Made by a program: the position numbers and the translations under genes. From Haemonchus contortus (taxonomy: Eukaryota > Nematoda > Chromadorea > Rhabditida > Trichostrongylidae), in contig LS997566.1 of NCBI GenBank assembly GCA_000469685.2, positions 138,501 to 202,500 of the forward strand: 64,000 nt of DNA. The letters run 5' to 3'. Of the stretch, positions 53,414 through 64,000 are shown piece by piece. The notes below the pieces were generated by a model that did no database searches, was not told where the DNA came from, and saw only the letters and a program-made list of their open reading frames with translations. Position 1 is the first letter of the stretch; every line of letters starts with the position of its first letter.

Positions 53414-54954
53414 CAGTGCGTCGCAAAATGATACAGCCACCTCTAATTTTCCCAAAAACTCACAGTATATGATGTTTCTGATAAACTGCCGAAGTAAAAA
53501 ATGTGTCAAATTTGAATTGTAATTCGCACATTATCACCAAATTCCAGCTAGAAAACACAAACATTTTTTTTGGTCAATTTTTCGATAAAGGGTGCTTTCC
53601 CAAGTCGCAAAATGATACAGCCACTAACAAAATTAATTTATTTAACAACAAACATACAACAAGGAAAGAAATTTGCAAAGTCAATAATCAGCTGACCCAC
53701 CGTTCTTTCGAATTACTTTGATAATACGGTGGTCTAGGCTCGAATAAAAAATTATCGGTCAGCTCCTGGGCAACTTGGTGCTATGCTTCGATTAACGCTT
53801 TTTTCAACTGCTCGACGCCTCGGAATTGCTTGTTTTGAGCGTAGATCTCCCGCACCATGAAGCCCCATACATTTTCCATCGAATTTAAACCGGAGCTGTT
53901 CGCTGGTCAGGGTAGAAGGGCCGAGAGAACCAAGCTTGGGTGCTCCTGCTGACGTAAATTGGAGCGTTATCTTGCATAAAAACAATGTTTCGGTGCAGAT
54001 TCTGACGCCAAGAAGGGAGAAGTGCACGGCGCATAACAGTTCGACAAAAGGATGAGTTCATCTCCTTTGATACAAACCATAAACGGGTAAGGCTACTCGA
54101 TGAAACTGCGGCCCAAACCATTACTCTCATTCCTTGAAGTTGCGTCTAGAAAACTGAAGTTCCTTGTCCTCAGATCGTGCCAGTGAAATCGGTTCCCGTC
54201 TGGACCACCACAATTGAACTTCAAAAATTATCAAGAGAAGGAAGGTCAAATGTCAGCGCATGAAGAACACTCGCTTCGGCTGCACCGTCTGGCGAAAGCG
54301 ACCCGATTTCCTTGATGTCTTTTTGTCATTAAGGGTAGCCTTACGCATTTTCCGCTAGAAAATGAACTTGGACTTTCTGATCACCTTCCAAACAGTGCTT
54401 TTTGAGGCGGAAACGAACCTATTTCCATATAGGACTTACTGGAGTTCAACGCTTTCCTCAAAGTACGGCGCTCGTCTCTGTCGGAAAGCGGCGAAGGACG
54501 TTCGGCACTTCTTCTGGTTTATCACAGGCTTCAGGACTTTGACGAAGTTATCCAAAACTGCGTGACATCAACCCAAATCTCGCGCGATTCTGCGATTTGA
54601 CAGTCCCTGCTCCTTTTTCGCGAGGATTTGACTTTATTCGAGTTCCAAAGCAAATTTCTCTTCCCATTGCCTGAAAATGAAGAACATTACATAATCGAAG
54701 CAATTTCGTTGCGTTGAACTAACAAACGACACGAAGACATCAAGTGGCTGTATCATTTTGCGACGTTGGTAAAGCACCCTTTATTGAAGAATTGACCAAA
54801 AAAAATGTTTGTGTTTTCGAGCTGCAATTTGGTGATAATGTGCGAATTGCAATTCAAATTTGACACATTTTTACTTTGGCAGTTTTTCAATAACATCATA
54901 TACTGTGAAGTTTTGGGAAAATTAGAGGTGGCTGTATCATTTTGCGACGCACTG
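53414..54954 (-). mobile_element. Tc1-like element with exact 211-bp double-repeat ends
   Basis: Inverted ends 53414-53624 and 54744-54954 are both 211 bases, flanked by TA (53412-53413, 54955-54956). Each holds two copies of GTCGCAAAATGATACAGCCAC, one at the tip and one at the inner edge. The minus strand encodes a broken transposase: VMVWAAVSSSSLTRLWFVSK and NIVFMQDNAPIYVSRSTQAW (53885-54130), then SEQLRFKFDGKCMGLHGAGD and a C-terminal tail, with N-terminal helix remnants near 54.6 kb. Frame changes within. Confidence 0.9.
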
Positions 54955-54961
54955 TATAATG

Positions 54962-55075
54962 CACCGCGTTAGCGTGCATAGCCCAACTGTCGATGTATAA
55001 AGACCGAGAACTTTACAGGTCGGCCTACGCTCTTACAACCTAGCTCATTGACGAAAGAGTTGAGGATTGGATATA
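54962..55075 (-). repeat. tRNA-like SINE remnant
   Basis: The minus strand reads AATGAGCTAGGTTGTAAGAG, CGTAGGCCGACCTGTAAAGT and TCTCGGTCTTTATAC. GTAAGAGCGTAGGC resembles the 5' module of the RTE-type element at 43.5 kb, and the flank (GCGTTAGC.TGC.TAGCCCAACTG) also occurs at 43768-43790. Confidence 0.4.
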
Positions 55076-55079
55076 AAGA

Positions 55080-56335
55080 ACTTTTTTTTGTAGATGCTAG
55101 AAGCGTTGGTAAGATCTGGAAGAACTAAACCTTCGAAATCCCAGAAATGTCAATTACAAATGAAACGCTCCTGTGAACCGTACCTAAAGTAGATAGAGCG
55201 CCACCCAGGTTTTATGCATACCTCTTCATCTCCATCATCTCCTGAACTCCATACCTGGAAGATATTGCCTGGGAAACCAATCAGCATTACATTTTGCAAG
55301 TTCTCTTTTTTATTTTTAATACTCTAGGCACCTTTCTCCAAGCCGCGAATACGGATTTTGTAGATTGTGAGTTCAACAGCAGGGTGAAAAAATTCAAAAC
55401 TGACGAAGTGTGCCAGCGTGGAGCGTAGCTTTCATCGAAAATACACAGCTCCGTCGTGATTACAAACAGGAAAAACAGTGAAAACCGAACGTTGATATTT
55501 TCTTTATCACAATATTTTTCATGCAATAGAAAAATATTCAGTACACTCTCTCATTGGTTCGACTGCGTTCAATACCAATGTCGAGTAAAACCGGATCTAA
55601 CTTTTACAGTGCAAGGAATATTGAATAAAATTTCATTCAAGTTTTCATGTCGTAAACTCATTGATCATAAACCCCTTTTGTCAGCATTTTTTTTTTTGAT
55701 TATCTACACCCATCGATAGAATTGAACTCTTGAGCGTTATTATCTGTATCACCTGCCATCTCTCTTGGCGTTTATCGGCTGGAGGAGAGCCAGTGACGTC
55801 TCTTCAGTAAACCCTACTCGTTTGAGGGGCAAAGCATATCATTTCTTCAGAGGAGAACTCTCGAGAAGAAGTGCACCCAACGAGCTGGCGATCGTTCCGA
55901 AAACCTTTCAATATTCTGAGGTATATTCAATTCCTCTGCGTTAGCAACGGCATGCGCGATGCATACATTAGAATTCACGAGCATCTTCGATTTTACAGCG
56001 CGTTGAAGAATATCGACTGCAAATTCATTATACCGGCGTAGAGTCAAAGTCTTCGAGGCGTATGCCGCATGCCAGAGCACGAAAGAACTCAGTTTCGAAA
56101 CGATGAATATAAAGCCGGGGTTCTTTGTCTTCTTTGTCACTCCCTCAGTGAATGTCTGTTAATGCTCCCTACTCAACTGGTTTCCTTCTGCACAGCTCTG
56201 GAGCCATGTAGGTCATTTATCATGTTGTACTCTCGGCCAAAGCCCGCGAAGCCCGAAGTTAAAAATTTCAATCACTTAAGGAGTTTTCACTTGAGCAGAA
56301 AAGAAGCATAAGGAATCAATTCGTTGCTTGGTCAA
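55080..56335. other. No supported gene
   Basis: A minus-strand frame at 55847-56140 (RRYNEFAVDILQRAVKSKML) is protein-like but unplaced. Confidence 0.35.
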
Positions 56336-56339
56336 ACGT

Positions 56340-57260
56340 TGTATTCGTTGAGTTCAATAAAAGCCTTATCGTTCCCTTAATCAAGGTGAAATCCAGTAAG
56401 CGACACTGGAAGTTTCAGGGGAAGGAGGTGGTATAGCCTTGCCGAGCTTCGCTCTTCGAATTGAGGATGAATTCCCCGTAGAATCGAGAAATCTTCGTCG
56501 TTTAGTTGCTGTAGAGTTCTACGAAGGATTTCCATATCACTGATTTAGCACACCTACATACATAGTTCCAAGGGCTTGGAACTAAGTATGTTGGTACCTA
56601 GGTTGGCAGTAGGCATAGCTTTCTTCGAATCGATGAATAGGGTACAGATAGGGTACAAGAGTTTTTCGAATTTCCGCGATATCCCATTGAGTGTTGTGAC
56701 AGTGTAGATTGATCTGAACTCCCTCCGGAACCGGCTAGCGCGCAAGGTTGCTCTTCACATAAACACTAATAGGGATGGCGTTTGTCGATTACAGAGAGCA
56801 GGCAGATTGGGCGATAGTTGTCGTTGTTGTCTCGATCTACCTTTTTATACTCAACACAGTTAATGCTAGCTCTTCTTGTAATCGACGTAAGCATTCCGCA
56901 TTTTGACAGGTAACCCGTGAAGATTAGAGCCAGGTCCCTGACAATAACTTAAAAGGTTTTTCAGATTCTGTGGTCCACTTCTTTCGATACCGAGAACTTT
57001 TCACCGACGTAATGGCGATCTATCAAATTCTGAAGGGGAGAACTGATGAAACCACATACCTATCCAGGATGAGATGGCAGCTAGGCATGAAGACGTGGCT
57101 GTTGAAGAGATCCCAATGAAAGTGGTGGATGACCCTTCCACTGGTGAAATTGGTTTATTCCTTGTTTCCACATTTATGGAGATGTTCGACGAGCCTGATG
57201 CATCTCTCATAAATGTTGCCTACAACCAAACTCTCCCTTAAATTTGCAACGGGAGCGATG
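56340..57260 (-). pseudogene. RT remnant of another non-LTR element
   Basis: The minus strand reads VEYKKVDRDNNDNYRPICLL, SVIDKRHP.., CLCEEQPCALAG, then FRREFRSIYTVTTLNGISRK and LLYPICTLFIDSKKAM. This is the KKGD..NYRPI.LLS, AGFR and FIDYEKAF series of an RT. Scattered stops. YERCIRLVEHLHK near 57.2 kb may be the region before the RT. Sequence up to 58.05 kb may belong to it but gave no firm motif. Confidence 0.6.
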
Positions 57261-58090
57261 TGTTCTCAATTGAGCGTCTTGGAGCTTGATTTCCTAAACT
57301 TGGCATTTCTTTCTCCACTCTCTGATATACAGAAATTAGAGCTCAGGATATGAGGGTACGATTTCGGAAAAAATAACGACCTCTGTCCAGCAGAGCTGTT
57401 CAATGGTGATACTGTTGAACTGCCTAAAATGTGTCTCTCATATCCATCGCAAATGATAGGGTTTCTGGAACAGCGAATTCTTATGGTGGTGTGCGTCAAC
57501 GCGGTAATTTTGAACAGCCTTTCACCCAACTAATTCCGGTTCATTTCGTGAGTCCCAACACTAGCTCTTCTGCAGTTCTTCCAGGGCCAGTCTCGCCGTT
57601 GGAATCACTTACATTACCCTGAAATTCCTGCACAGCTTTTGCAAAACTTCGTGAACCTGCAGAGTTTATCTTTGTTTTAGCCTAATCTTGCATCGTAGGC
57701 GACAACAATCATAGGTCAAATCACATCTCCGGGCCACGACGCCCGATTCAGGTTGTCGAGCTTTCGTCCGAGCTTCGCAGCTAACCGTTAGTTTGACACC
57801 TAATCAATCAACGTCTGTGCTGTCTTCCCCAATTTAAGAGAGAGCTTGAGCGGGAGTTGCCTTCTTGTCTGGACCGATACGATGACGTTCCACTCTACCC
57901 TTCTGACTTGCACCACCATATCTCCATTATCCCGAACATTACAGAAATGGAAAACTTCTTTGCAAGCAAATCTATTAGCTGTCCCATACCTCTTCACAGC
58001 AAAGACACTGATAGAACGAGTTTTTTGGTTTGTCGAATTTACACTTTGATCCAAAAATCACGCTGAAAAGGTTACGATTATTATGACTCC
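57261..58090. other. Unassigned, possibly older part of the RT remnant
   Basis: Several short frames on both strands; no motif that I can defend. Confidence 0.3.
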
Positions 58091-58094
58091 ATCG

Positions 58095-58385
58095 CAAAAA
58101 ATAGTGTCGTCAGGCTAACGCCGGCTTCCCTCCTTCCCATGACGGAGTTGTAATAATCGGGAATCTCGGACAAAACGCTTTTAGGAGCATGAATATGACC
58201 AAGGCCTAGGAGAAAATACAAGTGGTATAGTTACGTGTGGAGGCCTATGCCTATCATTAGAAGTTTCAATATGTTTCTGGTTATCTTAATATCAGTCGGT
58301 TCACCCGGTTAACGCGGGGCTTCCCTCCTTCTCTGACAAAGTTTTAGTAAACGGCTAACTCTTCACTCCTTTTTTCAAGCAGATA
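58095..58385 (+). repeat. Two copies of the GC-hairpin dispersed repeat
   Basis: GGCTAACGCCGGCTTCCCTCC (58115-58135) and CACCCGGTTAACGCGGGGCT, then TCCCTCCTTC (58301-58330), about 190 bases apart; each is followed by GA.GGAGTTGTAAT / GACAAAGTTTTAGTAAACGG as at 1003-1025. Confidence 0.65.
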
Positions 58386-58659
58386 CTAGTTTCCTGTAAC
58401 CAAAATTTGATACAGGACTAACAGAGCAATGCAAATTGTATTCAGTTTTCTCTATCTCTTGAGAAGAAATACCCATCAAAATCAACTGATAGACAACCAA
58501 AGATATTGCTGTGCATATGGTATGACTGATAATAGCACCATTATAAGATGTCTTTATCAAAGGACCCTTTTCTTCACGGAGATATCATTAATTGAGAGTT
58601 CGCGGTTGTAACTAGCAAGAGTGAAGAAAGCTCTCATCTATTTATCGTGTTGCCGCTAA

Positions 58660-58800
58660 TCCCCAGCGGGTCCCGATCACTACACTTACCACCTACCTTT
58701 GTCACCTTACTTTAGCATCCCGTCTCATCGAATGAAACGTACTGAACAGTCAAAGCTACATCGTGAATATCTAAGGCGGATTTTCGTCGGTTGGTGATCT
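58660..58800 (+). repeat. Dispersed repeat block shared with 1430-1560
   Basis: CACTTACC, TCGAA(C/T)GAAAC, ACATCGTGAATA and GGTTGGTGAT recur in the same order in both places. Confidence 0.5.
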
Positions 58801-58899
58801 CTCTTAGGTCACTCATCTTTTCTTATCAGTTATTATCAGTTCCTGTCACAAAAAAAAACGATCCCGTCATACCTAAATCACTCATTAAACAACTGAGGT

Positions 58900-59480
58900 T
58901 CCACTATCAATACGGAAAGTGTAATCCTACAGAGTTTTAACGCTCTAGATTCACTTAAACAGAAGTTGTGGATTCGCTTCCTACAATTTCTAACGCGCAC
59001 GCTCCGCCCACTGCAGGCAGAGTCTGGTCCTACTACTTGCCATATCTGTTTCCGTGCCGCCACCTGTACTCCTACCAAGTTTGAACGCTCTGGGTCCAGT
59101 GGAGCAGGAATTATGAATTTGCGACCTAAAATTTCTATCGCGCACGTTTCCCCCTGTGGGGGGAGTCCGGTCCTGCTACCTACCATTAGTGTCCTATCCT
59201 GCCCGTATCCCGTTTTCCGACCAATTTTGAATGCTCTAGATCCACTTCAACAGACGTTATGAATTCAATGCCTAAAATTTCTATCGGTCGCGCCCCGCCC
59301 CCTGTGAACGGAGTTCGGTCCTGCCACTCACCATAAGTATTCCCATTCAGCCTCCGTACTTCTACCAAGTTTAGAGAGAGTATCTATGAATTCCGGTTAG
59401 TCACATACACCGACACACACTCACAGACACCGACAAAACAACAGAAACACTCAACGACTTATATATAGTAGGATGATTAC
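58900..59480 (+). repeat. 145-bp minisatellite, third locus
   Basis: About three diverged units (TTTTAACGCTCTAGATTCAC; CAAGTTTGAACGCTCTGGGT; CAATTTTGAATGCTCTAG), then CACCGACACACACTCACAGA and CTTATATATAGTAGGAT. The same architecture as 1-560. Confidence 0.75.
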
Positions 59481-59504
59481 CCATTGAAGATATAAGTGGT
59501 AGGT

Positions 59505-59750
59505 AACCAAAGCTTTGAATGGTACTCACAAATGCAGTCGAGTAATGATTGCGTCATTATTAAATCTTTTTATCTCCTTCTCTACGGATATATGATCAAT
59601 TGAGAATCCCAGATTAGTAGCGTTCAGATCATTTTTGTAGCAAATGATATCGAAAAACAGGAAAACTATGATCCTTCACTGGGTCACGAACTTTGCGGGG
59701 CAGCAGCAGTAATAGGACAGCAAGAAGCGAATAGTATTCTCATCTGCTTA
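59505..59750 (+). repeat. Dispersed repeat paralogous to 1190-1440
   Basis: AATGGTACTCACAAATG, CTCCTTCTCTACGGATATAT and GAGAATCCCAGATTAGTAGC match the block after the 885-1060 repeat. Confidence 0.6.
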
Positions 59751-59754
59751 CAAT

Positions 59755-60704
59755 GTACTGCTATTTATCGGTCCGTGTCCCAAAACTGTTGGCGCCGATT
59801 TATAACAATATATTTGAAACTTCTCAGCTGCAAAAGACGATGGAAATTCTATGCATGCTAGCTAACACTATGTGCTACAACATGCTACAGTCGCATTTCA
59901 AAATGTTCCCCATGAGCGCGGATAGAAGTCAGAGTTTGCTCTCGATTTGATCGCATGTGGCACGCAGGTATCCTTTTCCATTACTTCCCAGTCGTTCTTC
60001 AGCCTTTGCATTCTAGAACTCCAAACTGGGACTGTACACTCGACAGGTCCTCTTCTAGTCGGGGACCGTTCGTGGGAGCCAAGTGAGTCAAGTGCTGGAA
60101 AATAGGATGACCATTCCTCTTCACCAGTGAAGGCGGGCAGCCGTCATTGGCACCACTCGCGAGCACGTTTGGCTCTGTGGGCTGGAGTAGATTACTGCTG
60201 GAAGGACTACGAGATGTTTCAGAAAAAGTTGTCGGATCAGTGCTTCATTACTTCCATCAGTACGCTGTTTGTGTACTGGTCTTGGTCAATTTTCACGCCT
60301 GCACGGAAGAAACCCGACCAGCTTACCCTTACCAGTGATTTCCTCGGGAAACAACGTTTTACTGTTCTTATAGCAATCTTTTTGTGAGAGATTGCACGCT
60401 AAATTTTTCTTTCCGTAACGCGAACGTTTTGGTTGTTGAGGGATGGATTTATCGTGAAAAAATTTTGCGGCCAGAGAAAACGATGAAGGGTTGCGTGTCA
60501 TCACTCGAGTGGGTCTGCGACTTTCTGCATTTTTTGTCCCTGCAGTGTCAGTTGAGATCGGAAAAAAGCGAAATTTTTGCATATGATAGGAATGGCAGTG
60601 AAGCTTCTGCATGACATTCTTCTATCTCGATAACTCCTGTAAGCCGTGCCTGTTGACTTCCTTTTGATGGGTCATAAACGATTCCGACCAGTGGGCAGAC
60701 GGAC
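59755..60704 (+). repeat. Dispersed repeat paralogous to 22850-23860, interrupted by a LINE
   Basis: Same order of landmarks as the 22.9-kb copy up to ACGGACCATTTT, where the tail of the CR1-type element begins. Confidence 0.7.
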
Positions 60705-60708
60705 CATT

Positions 60709-60741
<33 letters not shown>

Positions 60742-60832
60742 GGACATGTTGTAAACATGTGAAACGAGGAAAATAACATGACCAAGAGAAAAAAAAGGGA
60801 AGTAAAACAAACCATAAGATCTTATAATGAAC

Positions 60833-63528
60833 TCAACTAAGTGAAATAAACCTGTTAATGGATTTCTTGAAAGTACAATAATTTCGAGGGATGAAGTTAC
60901 GACGTAAAAGCGAATTGAAGCTAGATCTGACTCTGTTACTGAATAACTGCGCTTTAATTTGAGTTCTTGCTGGCATGGTTGAAATCATAGCGGAGGAGCC
61001 TTTTTCTTTCTTCTCCATTCGAGAGACTTTAAAACAAGTATCTTATTACGCTCACTTCCACTAGGTATTTCATTATAATTTAAATGATGACTTCGCATCA
61101 TAAGTTTACGAGTGAAGCTATTTTGAACTCCTTCCAAAGCATAAACATCTTTTTTCTTATAGGGTGTGAAAACAGCAGATCCACATTCCAAAATGGGACG
61201 GACGTAGACCTTGAAAGCCCTTAGCAGCGTTTTCGAATCATTAGTGCGAAGCACCTTGAAAACATTGAAACTCCGACGGAGGGCCTTTGAAACTAATACC
61301 TTATAATGATTAGAAAAGCTAAGAGTTCTATCATAGTAAAATCCCAGGTCACGGACTTCTGATACCACTTTAAGTGTCGAGCCGCCCAAACGATATGAAG
61401 GATTTCGGGCATGTTTGCCCAGGCACAGCATTTGTGTTTTCTCAATGGAAAGTGGAATATGATTCATTTCAGACCATTCAGCTACTTTATCAATTGCTTT
61501 TTGGAGATTTATATCAGACCCAACTCCGGAGACCTCTTTATAGATTTTTATGTCATCTGCATAAAGGTTGCAAACAACGTCAAGATCCTTAAGAAACCAA
61601 GGAAAGTCTGAAGTAAATATGTTAAACAAAACCGGTGAAAGTACCCCACCCTGGGGTACTCCTGATTTTACGGTACGAACTGATGAGAAAGAGCCCTTCA
61701 CTAAAACTTGAAATGTTTTATTATACAGAAACTCTTTTATCCAATTCCTCACCAGAGGATGGAAACCAAGATGTTCCAGCTTTTGTATCAATAACTCATG
61801 GGAAACCTTATCAAATGCTTTTTGGAAGTCAAAATAAATCACATCCACGCTCTTCCCCTGATCCAAAGAGGTTGTCGAGTCACTGAGACAATCCAGTAAT
61901 GAAGTCTCAATAGATGTACCTTTACAAAAACCATGAAGGGAATTCGGAATTATACCAAACTTATCAAGATGAGCAACCATGTATTTCCTGAGAATTTTTT
62001 CAAAAACTCTGGCAAAAATAGAGGTCAAGCTTATAGGCCTATAGTTTCCAGGATCAGACAGTGGTTCTTTTTTGGGCAACGGAATGACAATGGCATGTTT
62101 CCATCTGCGAGGTACTTCACTGATCATGAAGCTAAGATTAAAAAGGAACTCGAGAGGGGCAGTGATTTCATGAATGCATTGTTTGATAACCAAGTATGGT
62201 AGTCCATCAGGGTTATTCGAGGCTAATGAAGCCCACTCAAGCAGAATCATCGCAATATCCTCTTTATAAAACCAAGGAGCAGGGTCAGTGCAATCAACAC
62301 GGGGATGCAACAGAGGTTTCAACACAGGGCAGAATGAAGCAAAGGCCTTTTCAAAAGTATCGGCTAACATCTCAGCTTTGTTTTCATCGGTTACTGCCCT
62401 TATTGAATCCTTGCATAAAGTAGCAATGCATGGCTTATCTGAAAGCATCGAATTCAAGATAGAATAAAAACCTCTTATCCCACCCTTGGACAACATTTTG
62501 GCCTCAACATAAGCGTAGTATTTACTCAGTTTCTTAGTGTACTTCTTATCTGCTAGTTTATATCTTTCCCATTCCTGTTGGCTGTTGCGTATTCACAGCT
62601 GAATTCCAAAGCTGTTCCCTTCTGTTCCACATTGATACAAGATAAGGGGGAACTTGGACATTGATGGAGAGAGCCTTTTAAAAGGTATGAATAGATCCAT
62701 CGCATGGTGTATGATCGCGAGGAACATTTCATATTTAGAATCCACTCCATTCGAACCCCTAAAGGAACCTAACCAATCAACATTACTTAAATAATTACGC
62801 ATAGCACGAAAATTAGCCCTACTGAAGTCTCTACACCATCTATGTACAGGGGCATGTCTAGAAAGTGATAAGAAAAACCTTACACTAGAGTGATCACTGC
62901 TTCCAATGGGTGAAACCTTAGAAATTGAGTGCAGTAATGACGAATTGTTGCAAAGTAATAAATCGAGAAATGAATCAAATCTAGTTGGGAATGAGATAAA
63001 TTGAGTAAAACTATGAGCGGCAAAGCATTCCGTGTACTTAGTTCCTAGGCAATCGTTGGTTTTAACTCGAGGAAACCAATTAATTTGCGGCAGATTGAAG
63101 TCTCCAGCAATAACACAGGGTTTATTGGAGGAACATAGATCACTAAGGGCCTTAAGAAGCTGATTGCTGTAAAAAGAGGAGCAATTAGGTGCTCTGTAAA
63201 CAGCAATTAATCTTATTTCCTCAAAGTAGAAAGCTATGTCACAAGCCAGAATTTCATAAGAGTTTTGAATAGATTCACTTAGAACAACAGACGTAGAATG
63301 CTGAGGTTTTACTAGTATGGCTACTCCACCTCCCTTTTTGAACTTTCTATCAGTTCTGAAACAAGTATAATGTGAAGCAGCAATACCTAATAGCGAGGCA
63401 ATCTCATGCTTAGAATTCAACCACGTTTCAGCAAGAATGGCGAGGTCACAGTTTTCCTTACAAAGGTAAGCCGTCAGAGCATCTGCGTTTTTAAACAATG
63501 AACGGATATTGGCATAGAAACAATTCAA
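60833..63528 (-). pseudogene. CR1-type ORF2 endonuclease-reverse transcriptase with one nonsense codon
   Basis: The endonuclease (62593-63528) shows CFYANIRSLFKNADALTAYL, LAETWLN, VYRAPNCSSFYSNQLL, VIAGDFNLPQINW and SPIGSSDHSSVRF. A TGA at 62595-62593 interrupts it; the same frame continues (IRNSQQEWERYKLADKKY) into the RT with GNYRPISLTSIFARVFEKIL, HGFCKGTSIETSLLDCLS, VIYFDFQKAFDKVSHELLIQ, GVPQGGVLSPVLFNIFTSDF and YADD (61563-61552). Near 61018-60985 an A-rich run shifts the frame; the C-terminus (FSNRVRSSFNSLLRRNF..) ends at 60833. No codon in this frame near 63528 is an ATG; the coordinate marks a TTG within the endonuclease N-end. Confidence 0.9.
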
Positions 63529-63554
63529 GAAAATCCTAAACGGCCGAGGAAATT

Positions 63555-63998
63555 TTATGCGTTTACCGAGATATTATCATTAGACGCTGAACTAGGAGAA
63601 TCTATCTGAGTAAACTCGTCAACATGCCTAGAAAGGTGAGCAGACTTATTCAAGCTCGAGTTGGCCAAGCGCGCTTCGCGGTTACGCATTCTTTCTTCTT
63701 GAGTGAGGGAGGGACGGATGAAGATCCCTTTATGGAAGAACGAACGTAACCGGGAAGCACGCTGAAGAACAATATTCTGGAGCTTTACAAGTCGTGATCT
63801 AGTATTATCATGTTTACCAAGGCGATATACAGTGACGGGAATGCATTGAACATCAAGATGATTGAGTATCGTATTAACTGCGTCTAAATCACGATAAGCC
63901 CTATCAACCGATGATGTGGAAGAAAACTCAGGTATTCCCGGAACGACGATGGAACGAGATCTCTCTAATTCACTCTCAACAGGTTTCGAGGCAGAGAG
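63555..63998 (-). CDS. CR1-type ORF1 protein, C-terminal part
   Basis: The minus strand reads SELERSRSIVVPGIPEF, RAYRDLDAVNTILNHLDVQC, VYRLGKHDNTRSRLVKLQNI, VLQRASRLRSFFHKGIFIRP and SLTQEERMRNREARL, to TAA 63557-63555; 148 codons, open to the edge. The R.RLVK..N....A..LR and IFIRP.LT.EER pattern is that of nematode LINE ORF1 RNA-binding proteins. The reading frame of ORF2 overlaps its end. Confidence 0.75.
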   Translation of the reverse strand, partial: LSASKPVESELERSRSIVVPGIPEFSSTSSVDRAYRDLDAVNTILNHLDVQCIPVTVYRLGKHDNTRSRLVKLQNIVLQRASRLRSFFHKGIFIRPSLTQEERMRNREARLANSSLNKSAHLSRHVDEFTQIDSPSSASNDNISVNA

Positions 63999-64000
63999 GT

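Larger units (their letters stand above)
60705..64000 (-). mobile_element. CR1-type non-LTR retrotransposon, 5' end beyond the window
   Basis: Minus strand. The 3' end is a (TAAA)n tail (60705-60740), preceded by a short untranslated region, ORF2 (endonuclease and RT) and ORF1, which runs off the right edge. The two-ORF layout and tetranucleotide tail are as in CR1-like LINEs. Confidence 0.85.

Noticed and set aside
61374..62423. Plus-strand frames inside the CR1-type ORF2
   Set aside because: Antisense shadows of the RT gene.

Overview
The window looks like nuclear DNA of a nematode, most likely a strongylid of the hookworm type. Host exons have nematode-style splice sites (TTTTCAG acceptors, GTGAGT/GTAAGA donors, AATAAA signals) and are few and short. 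The bulk is a graveyard of animal transposable elements: mariner, Tc1-like, RTE-type, CR1-type and Penelope-like elements, tRNA-headed SINEs, foldback elements and minisatellites. One mariner is of the Hsmar1/cecropia kind, the group to which the hookworm element 'bandit' belongs. No operons, ribosome binding sites or other bacterial features were seen. The species call is inference.

Layout. 1-2.6 kb: 145-bp minisatellites with CA/GACA tracts, interspersed repeats and a SINE tail. 2.86-3.78 kb: last exon of a host gene with a basic C-terminus. 6.1-7.5 kb: large inverted repeat carrying tRNA-like heads. 8.2-8.7 kb: dead mariner. 9.9-11.65 kb: two head-to-head Penelope-like (PLE) 3' ends; the right one keeps a TATA-like hairpin, a 108-bp intron, a hammerhead-like RNA motif and AATAAA. 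11.9-15.4 kb: candidate exons. 16.7-18.9 kb: one mariner inserted inside the transposase of another. 24.4-25.7 kb: Hsmar1/cecropia-type mariner. 26.4-30.7 kb: foldback elements and a Tc1-like element. 32-34 kb: SINEs. 34.5-37.7 kb: RTE-type retrotransposon with an intact ORF and an 18-bp target duplication. 38.3-38.6 kb: lectin-like and signal-peptide candidate exons. 40.5-43.6 kb: second RTE-type element, decayed, with a tRNA-like 5' head and a 10-bp target duplication. 43.8-46.9 kb: PLE flanked by inverted copies of its terminal unit. 47.3-52.3 kb: a four-exon host gene fragment with matching splice phases. 53.4-55 kb: Tc1-like element with exactly symmetric 211-bp inverted repeats. 56.3-57.3 kb: RT remnant. 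58-60.6 kb: second copies of the repeats seen at 1-2.5 kb and 22.9 kb. 60.7-64 kb: CR1-type LINE running off the right edge.

The most interesting system is the PLE terminal unit. Three diverged copies (11.6, 39.05 and 46.8 kb) share a CTGAAGA / 4-bp stem / GAA(A)CGT core. Stem II covaries between subfamilies, stem I is complementary in two copies, and AATAAA follows. In two copies a possible 3' splice site lies exactly at stem I, so splicing and ribozyme folding could exclude each other. A second theme is insertions that can be undone on paper (nested mariners; RTE elements with target duplications; the CR1 in a repeat whose empty site is at 23.7 kb), which gives a relative order of events.
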